A stretch of DNA of 64,000 bases from NCBI RefSeq assembly GCF_964204645.1, contig NC_134025.1, positions 19,932,001 to 19,996,000 of the forward strand, written 5' to 3'. The translations under genes and the position numbers were made by a program. This document shows positions 11,453-22,793 of this stretch, piece by piece. Position 1 is the stretch's first letter. Each line of letters starts with the position of its first letter. This DNA is from Tubulanus polymorphus (Eukaryota > Nemertea > Palaeonemertea > Tubulaniformes > Tubulanidae). Below the pieces are notes generated by a model that was not told the DNA's origin, ran no database searches, and saw only the letters and a list, made by a program, of their open reading frames with translations.

Positions 11453-13948
11453 GATATACAAGGATATATTGCTGCTAATTTTGTCTCCAGAATCATGTTG
11501 TAAGCTTTCATCAGAACTACTTGAATCTGGTGTTATCAAAATCAGCCAAATCTTTACAGTGCTGTAGAATATGTTTCGACTCGAAACGTTTTAGAGAAGA
11601 GTGTCGAAGTTTAAAACGCGAGAATTATTGTTCATTGTCCTGATTAGTGCCTACATTAAGGTAAAGATGGCGAGTTAGTGCTAATCTGACTATGGATTCA
11701 GAACAGTTGAAGCTTACTTTGCTTTTGATGTTCATCACACATATATGTCTCAAAACCCCTCATGATGTGAGGACTGATAAATTTGTTGCATTTATTGGAA
11801 TGGCAGCACTATAAAATGAGCCTCTTCTATTGGTTTTTTATAGTGGTAGCTGCATGACGTCGAGATATCTTTAAGATCAGATTCCTATCGTATTCATTTT
11901 TTATACCCTCTACTATCCATCTTGCACGATTGTCCTGATATTTGGGTCATGGCTGATGTTTGACTATGCTGATGTCATTGTTGATTGTTTTCCATCATAA
12001 TCACCACTTCGTAACATATTTTTTAAGTTTTCAAGTTATACATGTATTTTGAAGACACTCGCATCAATTGCCTATTCATATGTTTATGCCATAATATGAA
12101 TGATGTGACATTAATTGCAAAGTTTTTTATTCATGCCTTTATTGTTTTCTATGAATTTAAAGGAAAAATGTAGTGGAAGACAGTACAGGGTTCTGTTTTA
12201 CTGGGCAGGGACAGTCGCTCAAAGGTTTAAGTTAACTGTCAGATGAATACCTGGTAATGATGAAGTTCTAATTATCGATGACACATGCCGATATAGCTAC
12301 GATCCTAATACATCCACTTTTCGGGATCTATTAAGATCTTTATCGCTTTTTATTGCTACTAAAACAACAGAATTGCTTTATGATGACAGCTATCGGAGAT
12401 AAAGCTAGCCAGCAGCCACAGCAAGTCATATTAAATTGCGTGGGTTTTGACAATGGCCAAGTCAGCCAATCACTGACCGATGTCCAACAGATAAATTTTT
12501 ATTTGCGGTTTATACAAGCTGGTATAGATGTCTTCCATGATTACAATGCTGTTCAACAACAACAACAACAACAACAACAGCTAAAAACTCAACTTTAACT
12601 GACAATGCCTGAATTAGGACCAATATATATACTTCTGCTGAAAGAATATTCCAGAAATTGCCATCATATTCTAGATTGTATCTGGAAAGTTCCCTAAGAT
12701 TGTAAATAATTCCTAAACATTTCAGATAATTCTTCCCATTTCTGGTATTGTCCTAGATGCTTCTTCAATTCTAAAAACTGTAAACAACTAACAATATATC
12801 ACACTATTCTTGACCTAGTGCTACTCTGAGATAGTAACAATCACAAATCAATAATTCTCCAAACCTACACTACACTAAACATGAATATTACAGATAGAGG
12901 AATTTTCCTTCTGTCCATTGAGATTGAATAGCCAGTATATTAAATCTCAATATTTGTTTATATAGTGTATATTAGAAATAACCCGAATGATTTCCTGTAC
13001 ATTATCTGGTTTAGAAGGGCAGTTCGAAATAGTAAACGTTAAACGCTTAAGCTCAGTGTATAAACCATTCACGGATACCGCCCTGGAAACAATGGAGTTA
13101 GTTGAAAGAATGTTCTAAAACTTTTTGTGATTAAATCTGTCTTTCATCATTCAAGTTGTTTACTCGTTCTTATGAATGACCGTGAATAGAAATGTTTTTT
13201 TTATCATTAGAATTATATAATTATTATTAAAAATGATGAAATACTTGCTAGTTACTGATTTTATATTTTGCGTTGTGACTGAGTCCAATGGCGGAAAGTG
13301 TCATGTGGTCAATGGTATATGGAGAAATTGTCCTGAAAAAAATGTCCCGGTCTATCATTACTAACTTGTTAATGTTGTTGATTTAACATCATTTAACACA
13401 ACAAACTTGGTATGTGTGCTTCATTTTAATTACAATTTCAACATGTGATAACAAATAATGGCTCTACTTCGATTTATTTATCTGTATAAAAAATATTCTT
13501 AAATTTGACGTAAAATTTAAGTAACTGTGCATTTACTACATAACTTTTCATAATTTTTCCATTAATGATATGTAATTTAGCAACTGCGCATTAATTTCAA
13601 TTGTAAAATCTTCTTAGATTTGATGTATCATGTAATGAGTTCAAAACGCTAGTCCTATAATTCTCATGGTACTCGATGAATTCTTTTTTTTAATGGTTAG
13701 TGTGCAATTAACACCATTACCAAGTTTGTTTGTGTTATTTTGATGTAAAATTTACTAAATAACTAATGATAGACTGGGTTTTTTTTTCTACCTTATATGA
13801 GACATTTTTTCCGGAGGAATTTTTTCCCTGGCATATTTTTTACGGGGACATTTTCCGGGACATTTTTTCCAAGGATGTTATTTCCCGGGACATTTTTACC
13901 TACATTCGTAGTCAATATATAAGTCTCCGGTCTACGGTATTCTTTTGG

Positions 13949-13956
<8 letters not shown>

Positions 13957-14028
<72 letters not shown>
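13957..14028. repeat. (AT)n microsatellite
   Basis: An uninterrupted AT dinucleotide run of about 70 bases. It is followed directly by GAAGATGACTACAAGAAG and TAAGTCGAAACGTCG, where GACT and AGTC can pair in a small hairpin. Motifs of this form are common near ends of dispersed repeats in animals, so it may be the tail of a mobile element. Confidence 0.9.
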
Positions 14029-14031
<3 letters not shown>

Positions 14032-14130
14032 TGAAGATGACTACAAGAAGTAAGTCGAAACGTCGAATAAACTATTGGTTCTAGAAAAATATGTTCGGAC
14101 TTTGGTCTTTCATTATCATTGTGGGATTTT

Positions 14131-14356
14131 CGTTATTTTATCGTCACAACAGGGATATAGTGTTTGATCAATGCTGACTCATTATACATTTGAAGACAAT
14201 AGATTTGAAGACAATAGCTTATAAATACATGTTGTTGAATATTTCGTTATTTTATCGTCACAACAGGGATATAGTGTTTGATCAATGCTGACTCATTATA
14301 CATTTGAAGACAATAGATTTGAAGACAATAGCTTATAAATACATGTTGTTGAATAA
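14131..14356. repeat. 113-bp tandem duplication
   Basis: Two head-to-tail copies (14131-14243 and 14244-14356) that read the same over nearly the whole unit, from CGTTATTTTATCGTCACAAC to ACATGTTGTTGAAT. Inside each unit the word TTTGAAGACAATAG is itself doubled. The near identity implies a recent duplication. Confidence 0.9.
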
Positions 14357-14922
14357 TTGAACATAGAGATCGCTTCTTGGATTATTAATTGACGACTTGC
14401 TAGAACGCGTGCTCTGGTAACCAACGAAGCGGTATGTGCCGTATTGGCTTACACTATACACATTAATCTTCAAGAAGAAGACTGTAACGAATAACGTAAC
14501 TCAGAAAATATAAATCGTTCCTTGGAAATGCTACATGTATATTAAATTCGTTTTTAAAGGATAAAGAATTAAAGCAACATGGTGGGTAATGATACTTATA
14601 TATTATAAACTTGTTACACGCGCGTGTGTGTGTTTCTAAATAACGTTAGTTGTTATGAAAAAACTTTCCCACCGTATTTATTGTAGCATATGTACGTTGT
14701 ATTGCCGTATTATGTCTATGTCTAACCGGTAAACAAACTGGTTCCGTTCGTATTCATACTTCAAATAATTATATGCAATACATATGCACTTATATTGACA
14801 ATTTAAGTCAAATACATAGGCCCAGAAAGCGTCTTTAAAGACAACCACACGAGGTTGCTCTGCAACGTTAAATGCGCTCTGGAGATATAGATATATTGTT
14901 GACTCGGAACAAAATCACAGCA

Positions 14923-16972
14923 ATGGCAGCAATTGAAAATCTCCAGGCGCAGGTATAGTTTGCATATTTCCGTTAAGATTAGACTTATATGAATGTTATA
15001 CTATGGTCTATTTCCATTTAAAAACTGTTGTGTATATTTTCACGCGGGACTGATTAAACCATATTAGAAATCAGTAAATCCATAGCCTATAGGCCCTTTA
15101 TAACTATAGGACATATTATGATGATGTATAAAAAGGGTTAATTAGGGCCATGAATAGAAGTATTTGGCAGAAATGAATACCCTATTCTATTTCTATAGGT
15201 CCTACAAAACGTAACGATCATCTACCAATGATAACCCTCATATTATCGGGTTGTCGAGATTTTTTCATGGGCCGCTTAGGCTATCTGAAATAGTGAAATA
15301 GTTGAATTGATGCTCGTAACAATTCAAACCGATGAGTACCATGGATACTTGTAGATAGCGCCTCATTGAAACGACTGTCTGACAATACCGTAATATATCT
15401 AATATATAATTTTCAGGTGGATCAATTTTCAGAAGAAGAAATTGCAGGTAAGGCAACATCAAAGAAAACCCTGTTTCTCGGGCCTGACAGACCCGGATTT
15501 CGTCATTTCAAATAACTATAATGAAATTGCCTACCGACCTTATTTCGGATGAAATAAATTTTTTCAAAATTAAATTTGTGGCTGACCGACTACAAAGCTC
15601 TCCATCGTGATCTCGGCACAGATCGACACCATAAAATTATTTTTGACATCGGATTTAACAATTTGATTCTGGAAATGGTAGGCCTACAGCTGTGCTCAGA
15701 CATTGATGGCAACCTTGGAATGTACAATTCCAGGAATACCGTATAAGATAATTGTTAAAGGCCTATTCAAGATTTTGATGTTTTTCTTTTCATGAACAGT
15801 TTCCAAGTGTGTTCAAAATAATAGTTTTTTTATAGTTTATTGTACAAAAAAACCTGAACTTCCTTTTATTATTGTGGTCTTCTAATTGCTAATCATATTT
15901 TTTAACTGGAAATTTGGTCTTGCATAAAGACCGACCGACCGACCGACCGACCGACCGACCGACCGACCGACCGACCGACCGACCGACCGACCGACCGACC
16001 GACCGACCGACCGACCGACCGACCGACCGACCGACCGACCGACCGACCGACCGACCGACCGACCGACCGACCGACCGACCGACCGACCGACCGACCGACC
16101 GACCGACCGACCGACCGACCGACCGACCGACCGACCGAAATTGTAGTGTATGTGTAGGTTATACATAGGTATATCTGTGCTTTTCAGAATTTAAAGAGGC
16201 CTTTGCGATTTTTGACAAAGATAGCTCCGGATTCATTACGACAAAAGAGCTCGGTACAGTTATGAGAACGTTGGGCCAAAATCCAACAGAAGGTCAACTC
16301 GCATCAATGATTAGAGACATTGATGTGGATGGTAAGACAAAAGCTGGAAAGAAGGAATTTATGAAAATTTTCTCTTAAGAATAATACCTGAAAGTGGGTT
16401 ACAGGGAAACGTCCCTTCTCTCCAAAATTTCACCTGGGGAAGTTGAGGGATTGAAATTAGCAATTCGCATTACTTAAGTAGGAATTCGAAAATTATCAAA
16501 AATTATGAAGCGAGGCAACTTTATATTTTAAGCCCACTGAAAGCAATTTTCCTTAGTTGTTGTCTGCATGAATTCTTCCGTATACCAACATCGCATCCTC
16601 TCGTTTAATCGTGTAGGGAATGGAACTCTGGATTTCCAAGAATTTCTTGGTTTTATGGCGAGAAAAATGAACGACGGCACAGAAACCATAGATGACATCA
16701 TAGAATCGTTCCGCGCGTTTGATAAGGAAGGTAACGGGTTCGTAAGCGCTGAAGCATTGGAAAATTTCCTCATGAACATGGGCGAAAAACTGGACGAAGA
16801 CGAAATGGGGTGTATGCTGAAAGAAGCGGGAGTAGATCAAGATGGACAAATTAATTACGAAGGTAGGCATCGTTATATTCCAAATTGAATTCAGTATCGT
16901 GTATAGCACGGTAAGTAATTCTTTTCGTGGATTCTTTTATTTTCAGAGTTCGTTAGACTTATGATGTCATGA
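14923..16972 (+). CDS. Calmodulin-like EF-hand protein, five exons
   Basis: Exons 14923-14952, 15417-15447, 16188-16331, 16617-16862 and 16947-16972 join in frame with GT-AG borders to give 158 aa, near calmodulin's 149. The N-terminus [20 protein letters not shown] is longer than calmodulin's, followed by [19 protein letters not shown]. Loop 1 ([12 protein letters not shown]) and loop 2 ([12 protein letters not shown], formed across the exon 3/4 junction) keep all Ca2+ ligands. Loop 3 ([12 protein letters not shown]) has Ala instead of Glu at position 12. Loop 4 ([12 protein letters not shown]) has Gly instead of Asp at position 1. The C-lobe probably binds Ca2+ weakly or not at all, so this is a divergent calmodulin-family sensor rather than calmodulin itself. 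A polyadenylation signal AATAAA lies at 17027-17032, 55 bases past the stop. The start is chosen because the first exon splices in frame with a GTATAG donor. Confidence 0.9.
15929..16138. repeat. (GACC)n microsatellite in calmodulin-like intron 2
   Basis: About 52 uninterrupted copies of the tetranucleotide GACC over 210 bases, ending only 49 bases before the exon 3 acceptor. It is open in several frames on both strands (Thr-Asp-Arg-Pro and Gly-Arg-Ser-Val repeats), but these are artefacts of the repeat. Confidence 0.97.
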
Positions 16973-17174
16973 TTAATTTCCACGTACAATTATAGTTCAT
17001 TATGTTTATGTATATGTTAGAATTAGAATAAATTTTAGCTTTTTTGTAAAGAAAATTGTCCTCGCGAGTATACTTCGAAATATTTCCTTTCGTCAGTTTC
17101 ACACGAGTTCTTAATACGTTTCCGTAGCATTCTATGTAATCTACGTGTATTTATTTTTCTTTCTGCCAACCACA

Positions 17175-17495
17175 ATGGAAGTTCATTTACCAAGGCTAAG
17201 GTCTAGACACGATGTTATTCGAAAACCACAAATATTGGTGCACAAATGTCGAGAAATATCTAGAGTATCCTGTGCAGCGTCGTATCGAGTCGATTCACTA
17301 TTCAAATCCGCTCGTAAATATCCCAAATTACTTCGTAACGAACGACAAGTCTGTGAAATAAAACACGATAAAACTGTAAGAACCGAATTGCGAGCGTCGG
17401 TCCTTGGGGGTTGTGGTTCCGAGCGATGTTTTTATCTGATGAAATGGCGCATTGATCGATACTGCAAATTGCATCCAGAAAAATACTGTGAATAG
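17175..17495 (+). CDS. Small basic protein, unknown
   Basis: A single-exon ORF of 106 aa, starting MEVHLPRLRSRHDV and ending YCKLHPEKYCE. I choose the ATG at 17175 because its context (CACAATGG) is better than the upstream one at 17145. The protein is rich in Arg/Lys and has eight Cys, several near the C-terminus (CGSERC, YCKLHPEKYC). There is no signal peptide and no family I recognise. It lies just after the calmodulin-like gene and convergent with the gene at 17627-18706. It may be a real small gene or a chance ORF. Confidence 0.4.
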   Translation: MEVHLPRLRSRHDVIRKPQILVHKCREISRVSCAASYRVDSLFKSARKYPKLLRNERQVCEIKHDKTVRTELRASVLGGCGSERCFYLMKWRIDRYCKLHPEKYCE

Positions 17496-17626
17496 AATAA
17501 GAAAATGTTCTAGTAGTTTATTGGCGTGTCTGATTTATCTTAACATGGAATAGCACTGTTCCAGCTAATCGCATTACAATTTATGAGAAACTTTATTCTT
17601 ATCAAAACACGCTTAACTATCTGATT

Positions 17627-18706
17627 TTATTCATCTGGTTGTTCGCCCCTTTCGTCTAAATTAAAGTGGCTCTTTTGGATCATTTGAATCCACCCGATGA
17701 CCTTGTCGTCATCATCTTGTTTATCTTTGAGCGTTTCGGGAAGAATACGTTCATGTTTTCGGTTGTATTTTTGGTTCGTTGAAGTCTTTAGTTTATTAAC
17801 ACCGTTATTATCCGATATCACCGGCAATCGATCAGCTGAACCGGTCGTATCCTGGCGATCCATCAAAAAAGTAACAACCTTTTCCAACTTTGGTGCGTCG
17901 ACGTCGTCGCTAATTTCACGGAAAAACTGTTCAATGCCGTTTCCCTGGTCCATTTGCGGGTCATTATTTTCTGGGTTTTCGTCGCTTAGATTTTGCTGCT
18001 CATCAACTCTTGTTGCAAGTGCTGGCAGAGGTTTGTACGTTTTGATGCGATGCCGTTTCAATGTTCTACGCAAGGCCAGTCGACGAAGTTGGGGCAAGTA
18101 AGATTTATCTATATAAGATTCACCTACATCTGTCGAATAGACGCCATGTTTATGATGGCGAGCATTCTTGCTACAGTGGAAGAACGCATCTTTCTTAGCG
18201 GCAGCAATTTCTTTCTGGCAGCCGAATTGCAGTGACGTCACTTGTTTGCAGTCTTTTCGAGGTCGGCGAATAGAGAGAATTGTTTCGGGATCAGCTAAAT
18301 TTGATTTTGGTCGTGTTACTTTAATCGGGGATCTTTCCATTCCAATCTGCTGTAGATCTTTGATATCTAGACTTATACTGGTTCGGTCAGCTTTAAACAT
18401 GGGGATACACTTACCCATCGTAAAGATTGGAGCGTCTTTTGTTCCCTGTTTAAAAGTTGACAACGCTTGAAACACAGTCTTTACACGTTTGATTGCCTGT
18501 TTACGCTTTTCTCCGCCAGTATGTTGTTTTTCATCGTTCAATCTATACGAGATTTGACGTTCCTCTAGGATCTCGTTGGTAAGTCGAGCGTGAACGTGGC
18601 ACCGCAATGTTTCTATTTCGCGTAAATTCGATTTTAGCTGATTGTTCAGAATTTCGTTGGCCGACTTAGTAAAACTTGAAAACGATCCTAGTTTACGTCG
18701 TCCCAT
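17627..18706 (-). CDS. Intronless gene, unknown; paralogue of 20785 gene
   Basis: A 359-aa protein from one uninterrupted exon, starting MGRRKLGSFSSFTK. It is basic in the N-terminal half and acidic toward the end (DDDD near residue 330). It has no signal peptide or membrane segment. Residues about 18-80 look like a charged helix or coiled coil and contain NEILNNQL and LTNEILEERQISYRL. Both have counterparts in the divergent gene at 20785 (NELLKYRL and LTNDIFDERKEAYRL). A later LRRTLKRHRIK matches LRKVMNKAKHIK of the same gene in order. I do not recognise the family; a cytoskeletal or ciliary role would be speculation. A TATA-like stretch (TTTATATATAA on the minus strand) lies near 18857-18867, about 155 bases upstream of the start. 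Confidence 0.75.
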   Translation of the reverse strand: MGRRKLGSFSSFTKSANEILNNQLKSNLREIETLRCHVHARLTNEILEERQISYRLNDEKQHTGGEKRKQAIKRVKTVFQALSTFKQGTKDAPIFTMGKCIPMFKADRTSISLDIKDLQQIGMERSPIKVTRPKSNLADPETILSIRRPRKDCKQVTSLQFGCQKEIAAAKKDAFFHCSKNARHHKHGVYSTDVGESYIDKSYLPQLRRLALRRTLKRHRIKTYKPLPALATRVDEQQNLSDENPENNDPQMDQGNGIEQFFREISDDVDAPKLEKVVTFLMDRQDTTGSADRLPVISDNNGVNKLKTSTNQKYNRKHERILPETLKDKQDDDDKVIGWIQMIQKSHFNLDERGEQPDE

Positions 18707-20751
18707 AGTTAGTTGTTTATCAGCTGTGATATCGTTAGTCTGTAAATCGATATTCCATCATGTATAGATATTTTTTTTCCACCGAGGTGTCATGATATGC
18801 CTTCAATAGTAGACAGCACATTCGTAAACTCCTCCCCGGCAGTAATTTAGCGAATATTATATATAAAACTGTCATCATTCGTGAGAAATAGCTGTCGACA
18901 GTAAAATCCATAGATTATTTAGTTCAGGATATTAAGCGTTATTCAGTACAGTTCACACAATTGGTACAATTTTAATTTGACGAGATTTGATAAATTCGTG
19001 GGAAAGATATGTCATGGTTGAACTATCGATTGCGTTTTAATAGCATAGCATATCTTTATTCTTTAAAAGCTATCGTAGATATGTATATTGTTTCTATGGC
19101 AGAGAGAAAGAGTTTAATGTTCTCGCGCTCTCCATTTTCGCAGTTGAAAATTCCAGGATTCATAGCGGCCCTTAAAAGTCATGAAAAGTCCTTTATTGGG
19201 AATGGGTCAATTCGAGGCCTTGAATGTCATGAAATACTTATAGGCTCTAAAGTACTTAAATCATTGTCATGGTCCTTGAATGACATCGCCTCATCTCGCG
19301 ATTACAATTTGAAGCTTCTGATCACATATCATCTGGTGTTTCCGTATATCAGATTACCTTTTTTATGGATGGACCCAATGTGAATTAAAATTGGGTGATG
19401 AAAAGTCTTTGAATCGGGGGCAAAAATGTCCTTGAAATCCTTAAATGAAATTGGTCATGGGCACTATGAACCCTGCTGTTCACTCGCAGGTGAAATATTT
19501 AATCTGTAGAATCGTCCAATAAAAGGTCCACTAATTACCCTGGGTACAGCGGCATTTATCGCAATATGGATAGTGGTGTGTATAGAATGATATGGGTTCG
19601 ATATTCACAGGGATTGTTTTACATTCCGACAAGTGCGCATAGGGCACTTTCTTCGAAGGATTATTTTTGCAGTAATTGTCCCCAAAAGATCATCTCAGTT
19701 GATGAGACTCGGTCGGTCATTTTCGTTCCATATTTAGCGAAGCGATGGAGACGATTCGGCAATTTATCATTGGAATTACTGCACTAATCCCGCACGTTAC
19801 GAAGCACGAATCATACCTATATTTAATGAAGCATATCCTACATAGTTGATTGCCTATCATCGTAAGCTATTGGCTAAGATCAGTGCCGAGGACATTGGCT
19901 CCTAGGCGTATTACTAAATGACACATCGTCTAGCCTGATTATAGAGAGCCATCGATGACGATACGAGGATACATTGAAATGTCATTTTCTGATAGCGTCA
20001 TCAACACTCTATCTGCGATAAATCGAAAAGCGCTGTATACGTTTTCCGTTTGGTGACGCCATCGCTTTCATTCAGTCTCTGAAATGCCCGTGCATTCGTA
20101 ATTCAGTAGCGAAAGTAACGCATATCTTCGACATGCAAAGCACTCAAAAAGCTACCGGTCGCGAACAACTAACATCCATTAAACTACACAGTGATACGGC
20201 ATCGATACGGTTTACTCTGTTAAGCCATTGCAACAAGACTCGCCTCTCCGGTCGTTTTATGGCAATTTTCATTTCCCATGATTTATTAGTCTCAAGTATG
20301 CCAACTCTTTCACGATTTCTCATTATGTTTTGTTATAATATTTCTCGTCAGCCCGTTGGTTTTCTTCAAATAGCACCAAAGGCTTTTCGGCCCTCGAAGC
20401 TATTGTTCTCATGGGAATTGGATACATTGTTGGCAAGGACGACATGCTTTACGTTGGAACTCATGGGAACCTCTTCTTTGTCTTTGAGGGTATAAAATTA
20501 AAATCGATCCATTACAACAAAATCTGAACATTATGTTCGGTAATAAATATTCTGCGAGGTGTAGCTTGTTAATGAATTCAGCAAATAATTGCCGCTTATT
20601 GCATAAAAAGCCAGCGCAGTTAGCGACATTTTGCATTATTAAACGTAATTCAGCGAAGATAACGGCAATGTAACACTTATGTACCGGGTAATACTGGATT
20701 TATATGATCGATGACAACCTGTGAAAAAACTCCGCTTTTTGTCCGTGGATT
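18707..20751. other. Divergent intergenic region with a dispersed repeat
   Basis: This region separates the two divergent paralogues. Around 19170-19475 lies a repeat-like stretch with many variants of GTCCTTGAA/GTCATGAAA, ending in GGGCACTATGAACCCTG at 19457-19473. I associate that terminus with short dispersed repeats in invertebrates. ORFs at 19009-19383, 19566-19787 and 20133-20495 have no family features and are not called. Confidence 0.35.
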
Positions 20752-20760
20752 TATATAAAG
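20752..20760 (+). promoter_or_regulatory. TATA box candidate for 20785 gene
   Basis: TATATAAAG lies 25-33 bases before the first ATG. If functional, transcription would start almost at the ATG. That implies either a near-leaderless mRNA or use of a later Met, such as the one in HMLTNDIF. Confidence 0.45.
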
Positions 20761-20784
20761 ATATTTACATGAACATACGTCAGG

Positions 20785-22098
20785 ATGATGGGTGAGGATA
20801 TATTTGGTGCTTTATTAAAAGCTCGGGACAAAAATGAACTGCTGAAGTATCGTTTGACAGAGGAGATAAGATTTCTCGATAGACAAAAGAAACAATCAAA
20901 ACATATGTTGACAAATGATATATTCGACGAAAGGAAAGAAGCTTATCGTCTGCAAAGAGAGGTGACCGATATTGAATTACGCGACCAGGAAAAGAAACTA
21001 GCGGCCGAGGCGAAAAAACGAAAGGGCTGGGAAGCATTACGCCGGAGAAAAACATTTTTAGTCGCATTAGCTGGACTTGCAGAGAAAAAAGAATCGAAAG
21101 CTGGAATAAAGGGTACCCAAATGGCGTTACTGAGTCCAGAAAAGGAATATGTTCAGAGAAATCGAACAAGGTCGGCCAATGAGTGGAAGGATAAACTACT
21201 GCCCGAATTGGAACTGAATCGTAGTAAGTCTTTAGTTGTACTGTCGAGCCATTGGGTTGGAGACCCGAGAGCTATTGACTCTGTAAGGCGCGAGCGAAAA
21301 ACCCCAGAAGAAATGGGTACGTACACTCGTTTTTTACAAGGGTTTCGTCACGCGGCCAGGCGATCGATTCGTACGGCTTTCTGCAGTCGACAAAGATGCC
21401 GCGGTGCATACGAGGGTGACCCCGGCTTCACTGACGTCAGTCACATGACCTTGCGTAAAGTCATGAACAAAGCAAAACATATCAAACTAAATGAGGAGAT
21501 CCAACCGGAAGCTCTACAAAATGTCGATATACCCACCCCAGCTGAAGGTAAAACAGCTGGTGGTGTAATAAAATCGTTGCTTACAGACACTCCTTTCGAA
21601 GAGAAACAAGGGCTGCCAAAATCCCGAGAGAATACCACATTCTCAAACGATTCTGGCATCGAAGCAGACGCTTCGAGTGTCGGTGGACTTTCTCGATCAC
21701 ACACGTTACCACAAATATTAGAAGAATCAGAAACCTCCGGAAAAGATAACGAACTTGATAATAAATCAAGTTTACCCTCTCGACCTTTATCTACATCATC
21801 AGCAATGGGTGCAGCTGGGCTCTACTCGCAACTAAGTAAAAGCAAACCAAAAGCGAATCATACGAACAAAACTGGTTTCGGTGTCAATTTAAAGCCTATC
21901 AACTACGATAATATTACAAGTCCGATTGCTGAGTTACGCCGGATGAGTACGAACTTTTTGAACCGGGAAGACGTTATAACTGTCGATGTAAACAAATCCG
22001 TCAGAATTCATAAAACCGTTAATTTCAACGCTGACGCAGTTGAACATAAGAAACATTTGGCTCGTCGAAGGATCATTTTACCCGATATGATATTCTAA
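20785..22098 (+). CDS. Intronless gene, unknown; paralogue of 17627 gene
   Basis: A 437-aa single-exon protein starting MMGEDIFGALLKARDKNELL. The N-terminal ~100 residues are strongly charged and heptad-like (LTEEIRFLDRQKKQSKHMLT, then EVTDIELRDQEKKLAAEAKK), suggesting a coiled coil. The middle is basic (RQRCRGAYEGD), and the C-terminal half is Ser/Pro-rich and probably disordered (SRSHTLPQILEESE, SSLPSRPLSTSS). No signal peptide or membrane segment. It shares NE(I/L)L, LTN(E/D)I-(D/E)ER-YRL and LR(K/R)-IK in the same order with the divergent gene at 17627-18706, so the two look like an old duplicate pair. The function is not recognisable from sequence. Confidence 0.8.
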   Translation: MMGEDIFGALLKARDKNELLKYRLTEEIRFLDRQKKQSKHMLTNDIFDERKEAYRLQREVTDIELRDQEKKLAAEAKKRKGWEALRRRKTFLVALAGLAEKKESKAGIKGTQMALLSPEKEYVQRNRTRSANEWKDKLLPELELNRSKSLVVLSSHWVGDPRAIDSVRRERKTPEEMGTYTRFLQGFRHAARRSIRTAFCSRQRCRGAYEGDPGFTDVSHMTLRKVMNKAKHIKLNEEIQPEALQNVDIPTPAEGKTAGGVIKSLLTDTPFEEKQGLPKSRENTTFSNDSGIEADASSVGGLSRSHTLPQILEESETSGKDNELDNKSSLPSRPLSTSSAMGAAGLYSQLSKSKPKANHTNKTGFGVNLKPINYDNITSPIAELRRMSTNFLNREDVITVDVNKSVRIHKTVNFNADAVEHKKHLARRRIILPDMIF

Positions 22099-22793
22099 AA
22101 ATGTAGAACTGTCAACAAGAAAATCTAATTTAGGCTAATTGAAAAATGGCTGAATGGCATATTGATCTCATATTAATCTCGTTTGATTATTTGAGGGATT
22201 GATTAATAACTCCCTAACCAAACTCTCATTAATTCAATGGAAAGTCTTCTTGTTTGATAAGGCGGTAGCTATCAGCTATAACTTAAGATATCATTCTATG
22301 TCACTCAATAAAATGTCTTTTTCTTTTTTTCTTTTTTACAAGGCAAACAAAAAATGTCTTTTCGAAGTGCATTTTAATCTGATGCCTAGAATGTATTGTA
22401 ATCGGCTCATTTATCATTTCGTTGGAAAGTCTTCAATCGTATGGGATATTCTTATTTTGACATCTTGATCCGTTCGTGTTTGGTGTTATTAGATAGTAAA
22501 TGGACGATCGATGGAATTCTCTCTAGTTGAACCCGCTGGATTACGGGATTTTATATCAAGATGGCTCCTTTTGAGAACTGAGGCTGAGAACCATTTTGAT
22601 GATTGGTTGTTTACCATCAGATGCCCACGTCAAAAACCGATACATCTTCGCTATACAGTCCAATTTGTGCCAACTCGATCACAAACAGAAGACAGATTGA
22701 CACATGAATAACAAAGAATATGAATGATTTTCGTACCATCTTAAACGATTTTAAAATACTGAGCGTTTTCTTTTTCATCGAAAGCGTTGAAAA

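Larger units (their letters stand above)
11453..14922. other. Intergenic, AT-rich
   Basis: Holds the likely 3' UTR of the TIR gene and no supported gene. It contains a short (CAA)n run near 12556-12580. It also has a set of imperfect repeats of a GGGACATTTTTTCC type at 13805-13895, an AT microsatellite and a 113-bp tandem duplication. Confidence 0.4.

Noticed and set aside
12353-12598. 81-aa ORF ending in poly-Gln
   Set aside because: The Gln run comes from a CAA repeat. No splice context or family features were seen, and it lies in probable 3' UTR or intergenic DNA.
15882-16168. Long Thr-Asp-Arg-Pro and Gly-Arg-Ser-Val repeat proteins on both strands
   Set aside because: Artefact of translating the (GACC)n microsatellite inside an intron.
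19009-19383. 124-aa ORF between the orphan paralogues
   Set aside because: It overlaps a dispersed repeat with GTCATGAAA/GTCCTTGAA words and has no family features.
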